A stretch of DNA of 64,000 bases from Pyrocephalus nanus (lineage: Eukaryota; Chordata; Aves; Passeriformes; Tyrannidae): positions 20,724,001 to 20,788,000 of the forward strand of contig CM076270.1 in assembly GCA_038380795.1 (NCBI GenBank). The letters are read 5' to 3'. The position numbers and the translations under genes were made by a program. Each line of letters begins with the position of its first letter. The first letter of the stretch is position 1. Below the pieces are notes generated by a model, which was given only the letters and a program-made list of their open reading frames with translations, had not been told where the DNA came from and ran no database searches. Shown here piece by piece: positions 1 through 12,338 of the stretch.

Positions 1-2650
1 GAACTGGTCTGGACCAAGATGTTTCAGTGTTGGTGGACTCAATGGGGATGTTATGCAATAGGACACAATAGGGGAGAAGAGACAAAAACGTTGTCAGCTG
101 TTCATTCCAGACACTACTTGCTCCAAAGCATTGAGGGAATGTGGGTTTTCTGGTAGCAGAAGCGGTTTGGGTTTTGTTTTAACTTATACCATCTTTTAGA
201 ATAGGCATTCAGACTTCAGGTCTCTGAATCCCTCAATTAGGCTTGTGCAAATGCATCCAGCCTTTTTATGCTTTTCCCCATTCCCTCCTCCTCTTTCATT
301 CCTTCTTCCTGCTTCCCCATCCTCGCAGTGAAGCTTCTCAGACTTGGCAAGAGCTGCTGGGCTCCAGCCAGCTGCTGCTTCAGACCCAGGCCGTGCTCTC
401 GAGGCATCGTCCTAGAGCAGGGTGGGGCTGTGCTGCAAAGTGCAAACCCGAGCCAAAGTGTGCGAGGCCCCAGAGAGCACATCACACAGGTGCTGCTGCA
501 TGTAGGGAGCCTCTCCATATTCACCAGCCCTGGAGGTTAGTGGAGACAGGGAGCTACCTCTGATCAAGCCAGATCAGGTCCTGACACAACTGTGTTAACA
601 CTGTGCTGTGCCAAAGTTAACACATCCTATCTTTCTAAAACACACTGGACCAGGCAGTGGCTTTTCCACTAAAACTGAGCTAGTGCTACTTTTGCTTTAT
701 TTATGAACCTCAGCCAATTGCTGTACAGTTCAGTTCCTCAGTACTCTACCCCATTTAACATGGTAACTTTTCACACAGCTCTAAGGGAATAAACCCAGCC
801 ACAGAGAACAGAGGAAGCCATTCTGTTTCCCTGGATCTTCATCTGGCAGTGTCAATTGTCGAGGCTCCAGAGCCACAAGTCCTCTGCTCATTTTCCTTGT
901 GTGAAAAAGGAATGGTTCAAATTTGATGGGGGCAAATGGCAGATCTGCATTAAGTTCAGTCAAGCTACACACATCTATTTTTTAGCAATTCAATTACGTG
1001 TTATCAGCTACCCTGTTCTTCAAGACAACCAGAATTAGCCACAGCAGAAAGCCTGGTGCAGTGAGGTGTCTCCACAGAAATTATAACAGCTAAGCCTGAT
1101 GGAAATCCCTAAGAGCAGCTGGTTCCTGCCATGTCTCCTGCCAATTGGCACGATAAAGAATCGGCCAACTTTCTAAGATTTCGGCAAAGCAAACAGAGTA
1201 CTGTCTGTACAAGGGAATACACGAGATAAACTTCAACCTTTCAGTGGTGCAGAGTGAAAGAGTTAAAGGTTCCCCTGCACACGTTCTACACAAACTTACA
1301 TGCCCAAAGGCACTGCATTTGGCTTCCTGTACCTTATGTTTTTCCGTTTTACTTATCCCTAGTGGTTCACTATTGCAGGCCTTTTGACTTGTGAGAACAA
1401 GACTCCCCATTCCCTCTGGGAGTTTCACCACTGCCCTCTCACTCCCTGTTACTCCCTTTTCTGTTTATCATCTTCCAGCTGCCTCTCTCATTCAGGTTGG
1501 GAAAGGAGGCAAGAGACAAAATTTCTGTCGTGATCTCTCCTTCCTCCACAGCTTCTTTTCAAAATAATTTTTCTCTTAATGAGAGAAACGCCACCATAAG
1601 GGGAAGATATCCTGGTGTCTAGAGCCAGGCAGGTTTTCAGGAAGCAGAAAGAAACCCACAGCCCAAGCTAACAGCACAGAGGATCCACAGCACCTTCAGG
1701 CTCTGAAACATCAGCTGGAACCCGCCCAAATCTCCCTCTTCCTGGGAATAAGTCTGTAGTTTAAGCAAATCAAGCTTCAAATACTGCATTTCTCTAAGTC
1801 TCCTACACTTACTTGCAAGATTCAAATCCTTGAGAGAGGCCAGAGGCTGCTTTTGTACAGTAACAGCCATCTCAGTAGCAGGTATTTGCAAACATGTTGT
1901 TGCACTAAAATGAAACCCTCTTTTCTCTTGCTATCAGTCAGATATTGGACATACTGTAAACCAGGTTTACATATTTACTGAGTCATTTATTTAGCAGAGC
2001 TTTTCAGCCTGCCAGTTTTTTGCCTATCTTACCAGTTGAAGGAACCATTTTGTGAACACAGCAATACCCCCTATATCTGTCTGAAAAAAATATTTTAATA
2101 TTTCAGACCTTATTTGCCTGTCTGCAGGGTAACAGGTTGCTTCTTCCCCTTCTAACAGGAAACTGTGACAGCAGATTGAATTGCATCCTTCTCTCTTCTG
2201 TCCAGCCACCTTTAACTTCCCCCGGGAACAGAACAGCAGACTGGGAGAGCGTAGGAAATTGAACTCAGGAGATATGAAAGTGCTTGAAGGTAAAAGGTAA
2301 AAAAAATAAAAATAATTTACTGCAGGATTTTTCTAAATATATCCATTTTTCTTGTGGCTGCAATTGTGTGTGCTGCACATGTTTTCTTTGCTTTTGTAAG
2401 AATAAATAATTTGCAGGTGTGTGAAGTTCTACTACAACAAATATTTCAAACTGAAGCTACATTTTCTTTGTATGATTCATACACTACATTACAGCTTGCT
2501 TATAAATTAAAGGAGCAGAATATGATGTACTGCAAAGGAGTTGTATATTTCCCCTGCTAAGCTACAGTGACTGTAAATCATTTCCATCACACTTCATTCT
2601 TAATTTGAATTCATAAAAGGTTGTACATTTCTTTGTGGTTTTAAATTTAT

Positions 2651-2665
2651 AAAAAAAAAAAAAAA
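2651..2665. repeat. Poly(A) tract, A15
   Basis: An uninterrupted run of 15 A lies in AT-rich sequence. The bases before it do not resemble a SINE or a processed transcript, so it is called a simple repeat and not a retrotransposon tail. Confidence 0.85.
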
Positions 2666-4201
2666 GATTAAAGGCTGTAAACTTAAATGTTTATTAAAGG
2701 AAAAAATATGCTGATCTGAAACTTCAGGAATTAAAACATATGTAAAATATAAAAAGGAGAAGTAGTAAGAATTCTAGTTAAGCCCTGGGAATTAAATATG
2801 AAATTTGAGGTCTTCCACTACAGATGCATCAGCATTTGGCAAGGTGAGGGTGATAGGGGAGGACAAGGGTGAGCAAATGGAAGGTCTAGAACAACAGTGC
2901 CCACACACACAGAGGTCAAGAATTTTGTGAAGTCAGTTTAGCCAATTATTAGATAATCACTGAAAAAGTGGAGCCTGTGTAATTAAAAAGAAAGTAAAAG
3001 AAAACCATTTTCCCACAAGATGCTAAACCTCTTCCCTGCCCATCTGTAAATATAGGCCACCAGATTGCCTGACCAAGTTGGACTTTGAGGCATTATCCCT
3101 CATGAGGCCAGGTCCCAGGTGAAGATTCTGATCTCATTTTTTGTAGCCTCAAGGTTATGCCTGCACAGTAAAAGCTCTGAGAGAGGCTTCAGTAATGAAC
3201 TTGAGGTGACGCATTAGTGTTACTGTACAGGCCCTGTTCCCATTGAAGGGGGACTCAATATTCACATTCTGCTTATTACATCTCTCATCGTTTAAGGAGA
3301 GATCACCATCACTAATATGATAACCAGCAGAAGAAAGTAATTTTAATCACATTAACAGCAAAGACACTAACATGGCATTAGACTAAAATTTTGTAAGTAT
3401 AATAAACTAGATTACACCTGCTTTTACTGCCTCCTTCAATAAGGTATTTTGCCCATCAGCAGGAATTTCACAAGTCTACTATTAATGAAAACAATGGCCC
3501 TGATTCTACACATACAAATTCATAATTCCATAAAAATTAGCAGCACTTGTCTCACCTCTCCCCACTGATTGCTTTCAGTGGGAACTCGTTTGAAAAAAAA
3601 AAAGCATATAACAGTTTTTAACGTATAAGAATGCAAGTGAATAGTCCAAGATTCTTTTTGTCTCCCACACAGAACTGCCTTTATGTTAACAATAGTAGAT
3701 TGACCCTGCACTTTGTGTCTGCAGTGAGTGCAGGGAAACCCCAGCCAGCAGGACCCAACAGGCTGCTTGCAGAATCATATTTATATCAGGCGCCCAAAGA
3801 ATGTTGTTTTGCTTGGCATTTCCTGCTTGACTGGTTCTCTTCCTAACAACCAAACTTTGTTTGCCTTAATTTAAGATGTTTACTTTTGCAGTGATTGCAG
3901 TAAAAGCCCATGCCCTCATAAGCCACAATTTGCAGAAAACAATGCAGGGCAGGAAATCAACTCCTAACAATGTCCAACAAACTGAGCCTGTAATATTTCT
4001 GCTGGGGACAGTGGCAAACTAATGAGCAATCTCCTGATTACTCAGAAGGTATTTAAGTAAGCACATTACCCCAAATGATGCTAAATTGACACCTCTTACA
4101 GCCAAACTGCTTAGTCACAATTTAGCACAAGCAGGAGCTGCAAACATCTATAGACTGTTCAGTCCATAAGCTTTTGACTGTGATGTAAAATAAAAGCAGA
4201 C

Positions 4202-4215
4202 TTTTTTTTTTTTTT
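4202..4215. repeat. Poly(T) tract, T14
   Basis: An uninterrupted run of 14 T. It could be read as a minus-strand poly(A) tail, but no retrotransposon body is recognisable next to it. Confidence 0.85.
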
Positions 4216-5587
4216 GAAGATTAAGTTTGTTTTGTCTTACTTACAGATTCACCCTGCTGTAAACTCATATTTATTACAATTTGCCTTCCCAGCAAATTAA
4301 AGCTTTCCTTTGAAATCAGTGGGCACTGCAAGAACAAAATCAGTTTCTAAACTGAGGTCCAGACCCAATGATGAAGTTTCACAATAGCTCTCATTTGCTG
4401 TGGTGTTTATGCATTTATTTATGAAGACTCAATGTAAAGAAACTTTATCTGCCCACCATAAAAAGAAATGTATTTAAAGTGAGCTTGAATTATTTAAGGA
4501 AGATGCATAACTGAGTACGTGCATTTTTAATACTAACTGCAAAATCAAATAATACACTTGAGTAAACACCAGTTATAGTTCGGATGTTAAATTGAAAATT
4601 AGGCATGAAGTGAATATATTGACTTTCTCCATATTCTGCACTTACAATATATGCTGAAAGACCACGTGCAGCTAATTCAAGTTCCCTTATTTATTTCCAT
4701 GAGCTCAGGACCAAATCTGCAGGTTTCACCATCAAGCAGATATGAGAAAAACACTGAGTTTTTTTTACACACCAGCTTCTGATAGAGATGGGAGACACTC
4801 TGCCCGGGAAGCCCAGGTTTTAAAAGCACAAGGTGATAGAATGATGCCTTCCATGAGATCATATATCAGTTCAGGGGAATATAGTCCAGCCACAAAACAA
4901 CCCAAAACAAGAGGTTTTAATCTTACTCAACAAACCAAAACATTCAAACATTTCTCACAACTGCCATGTCCAAGCTCGCTCTTCACAGAGAGCATTCTGA
5001 GAAGAAAGACAGTTTTCCACTTAAGTCTCTCATAAACACCTCAGGGATCAGGAGTTCTCTAGAAACGTTGACTATTGATCAAAAATACAGTCTAACATGA
5101 GTTTGTAAACACCCCAAAAGCTATCAGGTTATTTCCACCTTTAGGGTTTTGATGATACAAACACAACAACACACATGAAACCGAAACCAGAGCTTTTTCT
5201 TAAGGGTCAGAAGAATTTTGCCTCTGTTTCCCTCCCTGTTTCCATTCCCACACGTACCTTTAGGAATTAATCAGAAGCAGGCAAGCTGCTCAGTCTTCTT
5301 TCACTGGCACGTCCTTTGTGGGACTGCAGGGTACAGCAGTCTTCTCTGATGTGGAAACACCTTTTGGTTCCATCACTGGTGCTTGGAATGGTCAATGGCA
5401 GCTTTAGAGCCTTTTCCCCTTTTCCACAGGAGTCTTTGTATGAGCCTGCTGAAAGCCTAAAGTTCACACTCATGTCCACCATTGCAGTGCCGTTTGAAAG
5501 TCTGATGCATCAAAGCAAGCCTCTTACAGCGTGTCTCTGGTAAGAAACGAAGAATAAGCAGTCTGAGCACATTCCTGCACCTTTTTT

Positions 5588-5609
5588 GGGGGGGGGGGAG
5601 GGGGGAGGA
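5588..5609 (+). repeat. G-rich tract followed by poly(A)
   Basis: Eleven G, one A, six G, one A and further short G runs are followed by an AG-rich stretch ending in a run of A near 5,635. The whole 5,588-5,636 segment is almost pure purine on the plus strand. Runs of this kind can form a G-quadruplex or triplex in vitro. That is general knowledge and has not been shown here. The tract is also a likely site of length variation and sequencing error. Confidence 0.85.
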
Positions 5610-5639
5610 GAGGAAGAAAAAAAAAATTACTTTATTTTC

Positions 5640-8600
5640 ACAAGTTTTGCAGAGTTCCAGAAAATGTGTTAAATTCCCACAGAGCTTAAAGCTAAATATA
5701 CTGTGCTAGCAGAAATACATTCAGAAACATGGGTATTATCAGTTTTAGTAGTCTCAGGCAATGGCAAGAGTAGGGCTGCTCCAGGAGGAGCCTGGGGCTG
5801 AGGAAGACCATGGCACCAGCCAGGAGATGCCTTCCCCAGCAGGACACAATCCAGCCATGCCCAAGCTGGGCAAGCAAGAGCCAGATAGTGACAACAGCAC
5901 GTCTCATCCACAGTCCAGCAATCATCAGGGAAAGGCAAAGTAACAAGTCACGTCTGAGGACAAACAGGGAAACCCAAACAACAGTGAGGGAACAGCAAGA
6001 AAGTAGAACTGAAGGCCTGAGCTTGAATGGGGCTCCTGGAGCAATTGGGCCTCTGTGGGTGGATGTCCCAGGTGATACTGCTCGTGGCTGTCAATGCCCA
6101 GTGATGCATTTGGGGCCCTGATAAGTAATTTGGTTTAATATTACAGAACCATGAAGGAAAATAGCAGGATGTTTCCTGTTAAAGCATATTTCTCTTTCTT
6201 GTCAAGTCTGGGTCCTCGCCACCTCTTCTCCATCTTTTTTCATACTCTAGAGATGGAAATGAGATCTACAGGTGATGATTGCCTTTCACAGAAACTGTGA
6301 AGTTCCAGCTGAATTGTGTTCAGCTACTGCCTGCTTGACAGGGCTAGAGCACCTCAGAATAAGACAGGACATTGCCAGGAATGAAAATAATTTTGGAGAT
6401 TATCCAAAAATACTCCATAATCCCTCTTCCAAAATCCAGAGGGGAAAATAAGATCATGTGAATTTGTTCACATAGTCAAGACCATAGTAATGAAAGCTGA
6501 TAAATCCATTATTAATTTCATATTTGCTTCCATTGCTTTGCAATTAAACATCATTTACTAATAGCTCTATACCATACACTCTAACCCCTAAATGAGGATT
6601 AAAGTACTTTTAATTGCACAGTGTCCTTGATAGTTCTTTTTACTACTACTCTAAAAGCCGACATTCAAAGAAATTGTCTCCCTGAGATAGAGTGACTCAC
6701 AGCATGAGTCAGTGTTTTCTTTCATAAAAGGAGTGCATTCCACTTGTTCCTTGTTTTAAGTTTTGTAATAGAACTGTGATAGAGCTAAGATATGCACGTT
6801 GTAATAGTCACCACTTTGAAAGTTGTTTTACTATCACACTAACCATTTAGAGTTCTCCAAAGAAGCTTTGAAGGCTTTAATATCAAAATCTTTCTCCAAG
6901 GTCTGCTTTGGTACCAATATTTGATTAAATTAAAACCTAATTAGAGTCTAAAATGAATGATGTGCATTTTCTCTACATTAGACAGAGCTATTTGCATTCC
7001 ATGAAAGACCATTGGCATGGCAGAGAGCCATTTAATTCAGTTTAAATCAAAGAGGTCCCAGTGGAATTTATCTTTCTACCTACCAAGCTCTCTGTCCAAT
7101 ATTGGTTATATTTGTCTTTTTTATCAGGTGCCCAGAGCCTAAAGGTTTAGCCAGACTTCATTACATGAGGTAGATAGTGCATAAAACCATTTAATTAGTA
7201 GTAGCCAGTCCACTGAGCCATTCCTTTTCTTTGCTTTGTCCCCACCTCCACTGATGCTGTTTACTAGATATTTTGCTCAGGTTTTGTTCCCAAGTGCATT
7301 CTTCAGTGCCTGAAACCCATCATTAACTATCTTCCCCTTCAGGTGTTCCCTTACTTGTTCCCAGGTATTTTGTTGAGCAGAAAATCACTAAAGCATAGCA
7401 GCTTTCATAACAATTAGTGAATTTTAATTATCTTCATCCAAAGAAAGCTGTTCTTAAGTTGCAGCCAGAACAATTATGGTCTTTCAGCTGAAAACAATGG
7501 GATGATACTTTGCTTTTTATTGAAGGTACATTTCCAAGGGGTTTCATGCTTTAAGACATGAATTCTTATTGAGTCTGTATTGATACTATGCATAAAAAGC
7601 AGCTTTGTTTTCTGCTGCAAAATTTTGACAGAAATGGTTTTAATTTAGAAGAGAATGGAAGTGGCTTGGTCATTTATAATCAATCAAGCAAAAAAGAACA
7701 GAAAAGAAAAGCCCTGATCACTCTATAAGCTTTCCATACTCAGTCTTTGAGTTTGTGAAAACAATATGAAAGCAGTAATCATAAATGAACATGAGATTTA
7801 AAAGTCTGCAAAAATTGATTTGGCTTCAGTAGTTTCCTACTTCTTTCCTTGTTCCTGCAGCAGAACTCTTCTCCCTCTGCTGTGCTTTAGGCTTCTGCTT
7901 ACCACTGCAGAAGGTGCTTCTGAAGGAGCTTCACCTTTCTCCAGCCTTGGATTCGAAAACCCTCCATCCAGAGACAGTTCTTGAGATGTTCCTATCACAA
8001 GATTGCTTCAGGCTATCTGAGATCCTTCTCTGTTCCTGCCTTCCTACATGTTTTTACCATTCTTTAGAAACCACACATTAGACTTTCCCAAACCACTTTT
8101 TCCTTCTTTTTTTCCCCCTCTTTTTCCTATGAATCTTCACAAAGTGCAAATAAGGGACCTCTTTCCAGCCTCATTTTAAGGGGCTATGTCAAACTGTAAA
8201 TTTGAAACAAGCACCATGCTTTCCCTATAAGTCACAAAATGAATATCTAAGAACACTTTTCCTATTTGTCCCTGCAGATTAAATCTCCTACAGAGCTTAG
8301 CCAAAGAGGCCTTTGGAAAGGCTGGTGACCCACTTATTACATCACATTTAAGCATAGTGATTTGTTGATGCATTTTGGTAATAAGTATTTAGACAGGAAT
8401 ATTCCTCATCACCACTCTGAATCAATGTCATAAACAAACTTTACACCAACTTATATACTTCAAAATTACTGTAAGAGGAAACTATCTATTTGTCTAGTCT
8501 CCCCCATGAAGGAGCCATACATAAGCCATATAAAATCTGTACTGAAAAACCAATCAGATACTCAGTTAGTGATTTTTTTTTTCTTCATACAAGTCACTGG

Positions 8601-8829
8601 AATTCTTCTGAATTGCACCTGCTGAGTTTGTAATGGAAAACAGTCAACTGATAGAATTAAGTGTTCTTCTGTTAACCCATATCTAATAAATCTCTGCTTG
8701 TTTTGCTGCTTTTCTAAAAGGAAATCTGTTGGTAATTTGTCTATGATTACTTCTTATAAGTAAATCTGCTTACTCCCTGTTGCAATTCTGTTTGTTGTGA
8801 AAACAGAGTGCTACAATCTTTTCTTTCAA
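5640..8829. other. Unique sequence with a GC-richer patch at 5,755-6,125
   Basis: No gene is supportable. The first part (about 5,755-6,125) is clearly richer in G and C than its surroundings and carries overlapping open frames on both strands (plus 5,810-6,121 with 103 codons; minus 5,669-5,938 with 89 codons). None has a domain I recognise. The sharp change in composition could mean an old, unrecognised repeat, but I cannot name one. The rest, 6,130-8,829, is AT-rich and looks like ordinary non-coding DNA. One octamer-like ATTTGCAT lies at 6,990-6,997. Confidence 0.55.
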
Positions 8830-8990
8830 CACTTGCCTAACGTAGGAAGGAGCTACTATCCCCAATTTAGATATCAAAAACCAAAGTATAGAGAGGCCAG
8901 GTTAGATATCAGTTACATACCAAATCAAGCTCATGCATTAGCCATTGGTTATCACTTTGCTCAGTAACCAACAGAGCAGGAATTCCTTTA
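8830..8990 (-). mobile_element. MIR-like core-SINE relic, antisense
   Basis: Read on the plus strand, this segment follows the antisense MIR core in order. 'GTAGGAAGGAGCTACTATCC' corresponds to the MIR 'GTAGGTACTATTATCC' block. It is followed by 'CAATTTAGAT' (MIR CATTTTACAGAT), 'AGAGAGGCCAGGTTAGA' (MIR CAGAGAGGTTAAGTAA) and, further on, 'AACAGAGCAGGAATT' (MIR GGCAGAGCCGGGATT). Divergence is high, as expected for an element inserted long before birds arose. The assignment rests on the order of several short blocks recalled from the consensus. The edges are approximate. It has no coding capacity. Confidence 0.45.
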
Positions 8991-10701
8991 AAGCACTGCC
9001 CATCACTTAACAGCTGATTTTCATTAACAGCTTTATGCCCATCATCCAATCAGTCTTCAGAGTTTCCTTTGCTGTGTGATAGCTTTCTCATATTAAGGTA
9101 CAATATTATTTGCAGGTTTCTGAGTTCATTTTGGTTTTTTTCTATAAATCTAAATTATGACTGACCAGAAGTATCACAGGTCTGAGATGGGATGGGGAGG
9201 TGGAGGTGTCAGAAACCAAGTGAGAAGCAAGACATAGCTGGCTACTGGCAGCAGAAAGCAGGAAGATGTGCTGCTGTTTGTGGAGGGGTAAAGTTCATTT
9301 GGCAGGAGAAAAAGTTGAGAGGTTTCTGGGGGCTGAGCTGCTGAGTTGAATGGGAAGAGAGCAAGACAGACATCAGCCCCTCACCTCGCACTGCCACTTT
9401 GTCTGCCATTGACACAGCTGATGGTTTTCTCTGGCCTTGATCCATCAGATGAGGCAGTGTGAGAATGAGTTTCCTGGGCACTGCTGAGACACCTAATGAT
9501 GTCTGTAGCATATCCATAGCTGGGCTGAGAATGTGACACCTCAGCAGAGGCAGGGATGTGTGACTACTACATGAGGTACAGGACATCCTCTCCATACCAC
9601 CCCCCTCTTTTATTTCTGCTGTAGTGCCTGACCTTTTTGAAGATAAAGAGCCCTATTTTCTCTATTCATTTCTCCTCCTGTCCTTTTTCCAAGGTTATCC
9701 ACGAAGATGATTATGTCTTCTTGCTTGCACAACCTTTGCCACAGTGTCCAGTCTCTCTTGAGTAATGCCATGGTCAGACCCAGCTTACATGGTTGAGTGG
9801 TCCTAACCACACAAAGGACACTTTAAGCCTGCTATGTCAGTCAGGCTCTTTGCCTGGCTGCTATTATGATTAATATAAGTGTGCCCCTGACATGCTAGAA
9901 AATAGCTGTGCCTGGTATGATTCAAAGAATACATAATTTTCTCTTATTCACTGGCCAGGGTTATGAACAAATGGCTATATGTATAAAAGGAATTGCATTA
10001 AGCTCATTAAAAATAATTTCACAGGAAAGAGAGGATTCACTTCGACAAAACTGGGCTATGAGTGAAATAATAAAACATACAGGCTTTTCTTTAGCAATTC
10101 AGTGTAATTTCTGTTTTATTGCTGGGACATTTATGATACAGCACATGTATCTTGATAAAAACCTCTGCCTTATAAGCATGCTCAGCATTTGCTCATGACA
10201 AAGGAAGCAAAGGCAACACTTTCCTTCAGTCTATACCTGAGCATATCCCCTACAGGATAGTTATTTTAGAATATAATTGGTATAAAAAACCCTGTGAACT
10301 AATATTTACTCTAATTTTGTAGATAGAGTTTATTTAAACATTATCTACCCAGAATGACCAATTAGTATTTACCCTAAAATTCTCATATTAAGGCTAAAGT
10401 ATTATATATTTAGTTATTTATCTGATCCATTAGTCTCTCTTCCAGTTTAGCAGTTGATTTGATATTCAGTTTATCAGAGATAACTATCTTGTTACAGCTA
10501 AATGAAATGTGCATTTGGAAAAGTTCATTAATACCATTACCATTAATTGGTCCTCACCTTAATCTCACTGCTGCAGGGACTCTTCAAATTAAATGACAGA
10601 TTGCAGCTAGCTTTTTTTAAAAGTAGAATTTTAACAGCCTCCATGCATTGCAAATAAAGTCTAATGGGCCAAATCCTGTTTTCCTACTGATCTTAAAAAA
10701 C

Positions 10702-10812
10702 AAAAAAAAAAAAAAAAAAAGTAAAAGTTATAGTGTTTAGTCTAAACTTACTTTACACCAAGATGTCAGAGTTCAGAATCGATCCCACTTTGCTTTTTTT
10801 TTTTTTTTTTTT
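10702..10812. repeat. A19 and T19 runs in inverted arrangement
   Basis: A run of 19 A (10,702-10,720) and a run of 19 T (10,794-10,812) are separated by 73 bases and can pair as the arms of one hairpin. The outer flanks partly extend the match: CTTAA lies a few bases before the A run and TTAAG a few bases after the T run. The spacer holds a smaller perfect inverted repeat, GTTTAG-T-CTAAAC, at 10,735-10,747. It may be two independent microsatellites or the eroded ends of a small element. No transposon ends or target duplication are clear. Confidence 0.7.
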
Positions 10813-12049
10813 ATATTAAGCATAAAATAATAACCTTAATCTTTGGAGGGAAGAACATACACTGAAATTAATATCACTTCACCTTTTACCTCCTTTTACC
10901 CAACACAGTTGCTGAGGTGCACACTGAGACACACAGACAAAGCCTGAAGTCAGGTTAAAGCAGCAGTGTCACATACACGAGGTGTGCTCTCACTTTGAGC
11001 ATCACCCACCCACCCTGATGTCCTCGTAACCCCTCTGAGCTGAGCTGACATCTGCCAGTGCAGGCACTGCACAGAGGCTGAGGGAGCAGCTGACTGCAGG
11101 GAAGGATCTGATCTTGGGAATCCCCGGGCACAGCTGTGTCTGGGGTGGCTCTGCATCAGATATTGCATTTTCAATGGCCTTTACACCTTGAGTTGCACCT
11201 GCAGCGCACTGCTAAGCTGTCAGTCTGTAACATAACACAGTCATTTGAATAGCAGCTGGCTTGTGACCCATTAAGAGTCTCTCTCCTATGGCTCAGCCTC
11301 CCCAGATTGTTTCTGAGCATCTAAGTGAAACACTTTCTAAAAGAACAGGCAGAGGAAACCACAGGAGTCATGCTAAAACACTGAAATACTGGATTTATTC
11401 ACTTCTACCAACATTGAATGAGTCCTCAAATCACAATGGATTTTGGACTCCCAACCTCCACACCAGAATGCAAAAAGATTAAGTAGTATTTTCTCCTACA
11501 CAAAGCTATATCCCACCTGATTAAAAGCAAATTAGATTCTTGATCCAACTTGTAGGATTAAGTATCTCCTAGAGAGATGACATGAGGCCTACAACATACT
11601 TATTATTAATAATTTTCTCATAAGAGAGTCCACACTGGGATTGACTAAGAGTGCAAAGAACTATTTTGTCTTGGTCAGCATATTAATTGACTTTTTGACT
11701 TCTCTCATGCAATGTAAAACAGCTTGCCTGCTGCAGCAAGGGAAGGGCATTTAACCACCCAGCTGGTGAAGTCGTACATGGCAGACACCTGTATGTGGAA
11801 CAGTAATTTCAAAGAGTGCAGCAATCATTTGCAAAATTTCAGCAAAGGAGATTTGTGAAAAACGGGTAAGTGCTGGCAGAGGGAAATGCATGTGTGTGGC
11901 CAAATTCATCAATGTAAAAAGTGGAAGGACACTTATAATTTCTTTTAACTATGCAGGAATTCTCTACAGGACTTCAGCATAGATGATTTTTTTTTCTCTT
12001 AACTTGACAGCTTTTGTTTGGCCAAAATGACAACTTTTGCAGCATTTGA

Positions 12050-12180
12050 GGGGAAAAAAAAAAAGTAATAAAACCAAAACATAACAAAACAAACAAAACA
12101 AAAACCAAACAAACAAGAACCAAAACCAAATGAAGCCAAAAACACCAAAACCAACCAGCAAACAAACAAACACCTCACAC
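12050..12180. repeat. CAAA/CCAAA low-complexity tract
   Basis: The plus strand is almost free of T and made of A runs broken by single or double C, as in repeated AAAC, CAAA and CCAAAA units. It starts with a run of A near 12,050 and ends with AAACAAACAAACACC. The opposite strand is therefore T- and G-rich, which explains the hydrophobic minus-strand open frames there. It is an imperfect (CAAA)n-type simple repeat. Confidence 0.8.
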
Positions 12181-12321
12181 AACACTCTTCTCTCCCTTTC
12201 AAAACCCAGTACTAGATCTAGAAAAGTCAAACAATTTACTGTGTGGGTAAATGACACAGCTTAGGCTGTTTTCTCAGCTAAGAAATACTTCACTGAGATG
12301 GTAACCAAATGCAACTGAAAG

Positions 12322-12338
12322 CCCTAAACACTTTAGGG
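12322..12338. repeat. Short perfect hairpin CCCTAAA-CAC-TTTAGGG
   Basis: Seven-base arms with a three-base loop. It sits just downstream of the CAAA-rich tract. An isolated hairpin this small is expected several times by chance in 64 kb, so no function is claimed. Confidence 0.6.

Larger units (their letters stand above)
1..5587. other. Unique non-coding sequence, 5' end of window
   Basis: No gene is supportable here. The longest frame is a 113-codon minus-strand frame at 1,090-1,431. It has no recognisable domain and no splice or promoter context, so it is treated as chance. The stretch is AT-rich apart from a GC-richer patch at about 320-545, which has scattered CpGs (for example at CTCGAG and CCCGAG) and overlapping open frames on both strands, as expected of GC-rich DNA with few stops. 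Short homopolymers occur at 2,651-2,665 (A15) and 4,202-4,215 (T14). No mobile element was recognised. Confidence 0.6.

Noticed and set aside
11964..12257. Hydrophobic minus-strand frames resembling a membrane protein
   Set aside because: They translate the antisense of the CAAA-rich low-complexity tract, so the Phe/Val/Leu/Gly content is a composition effect.
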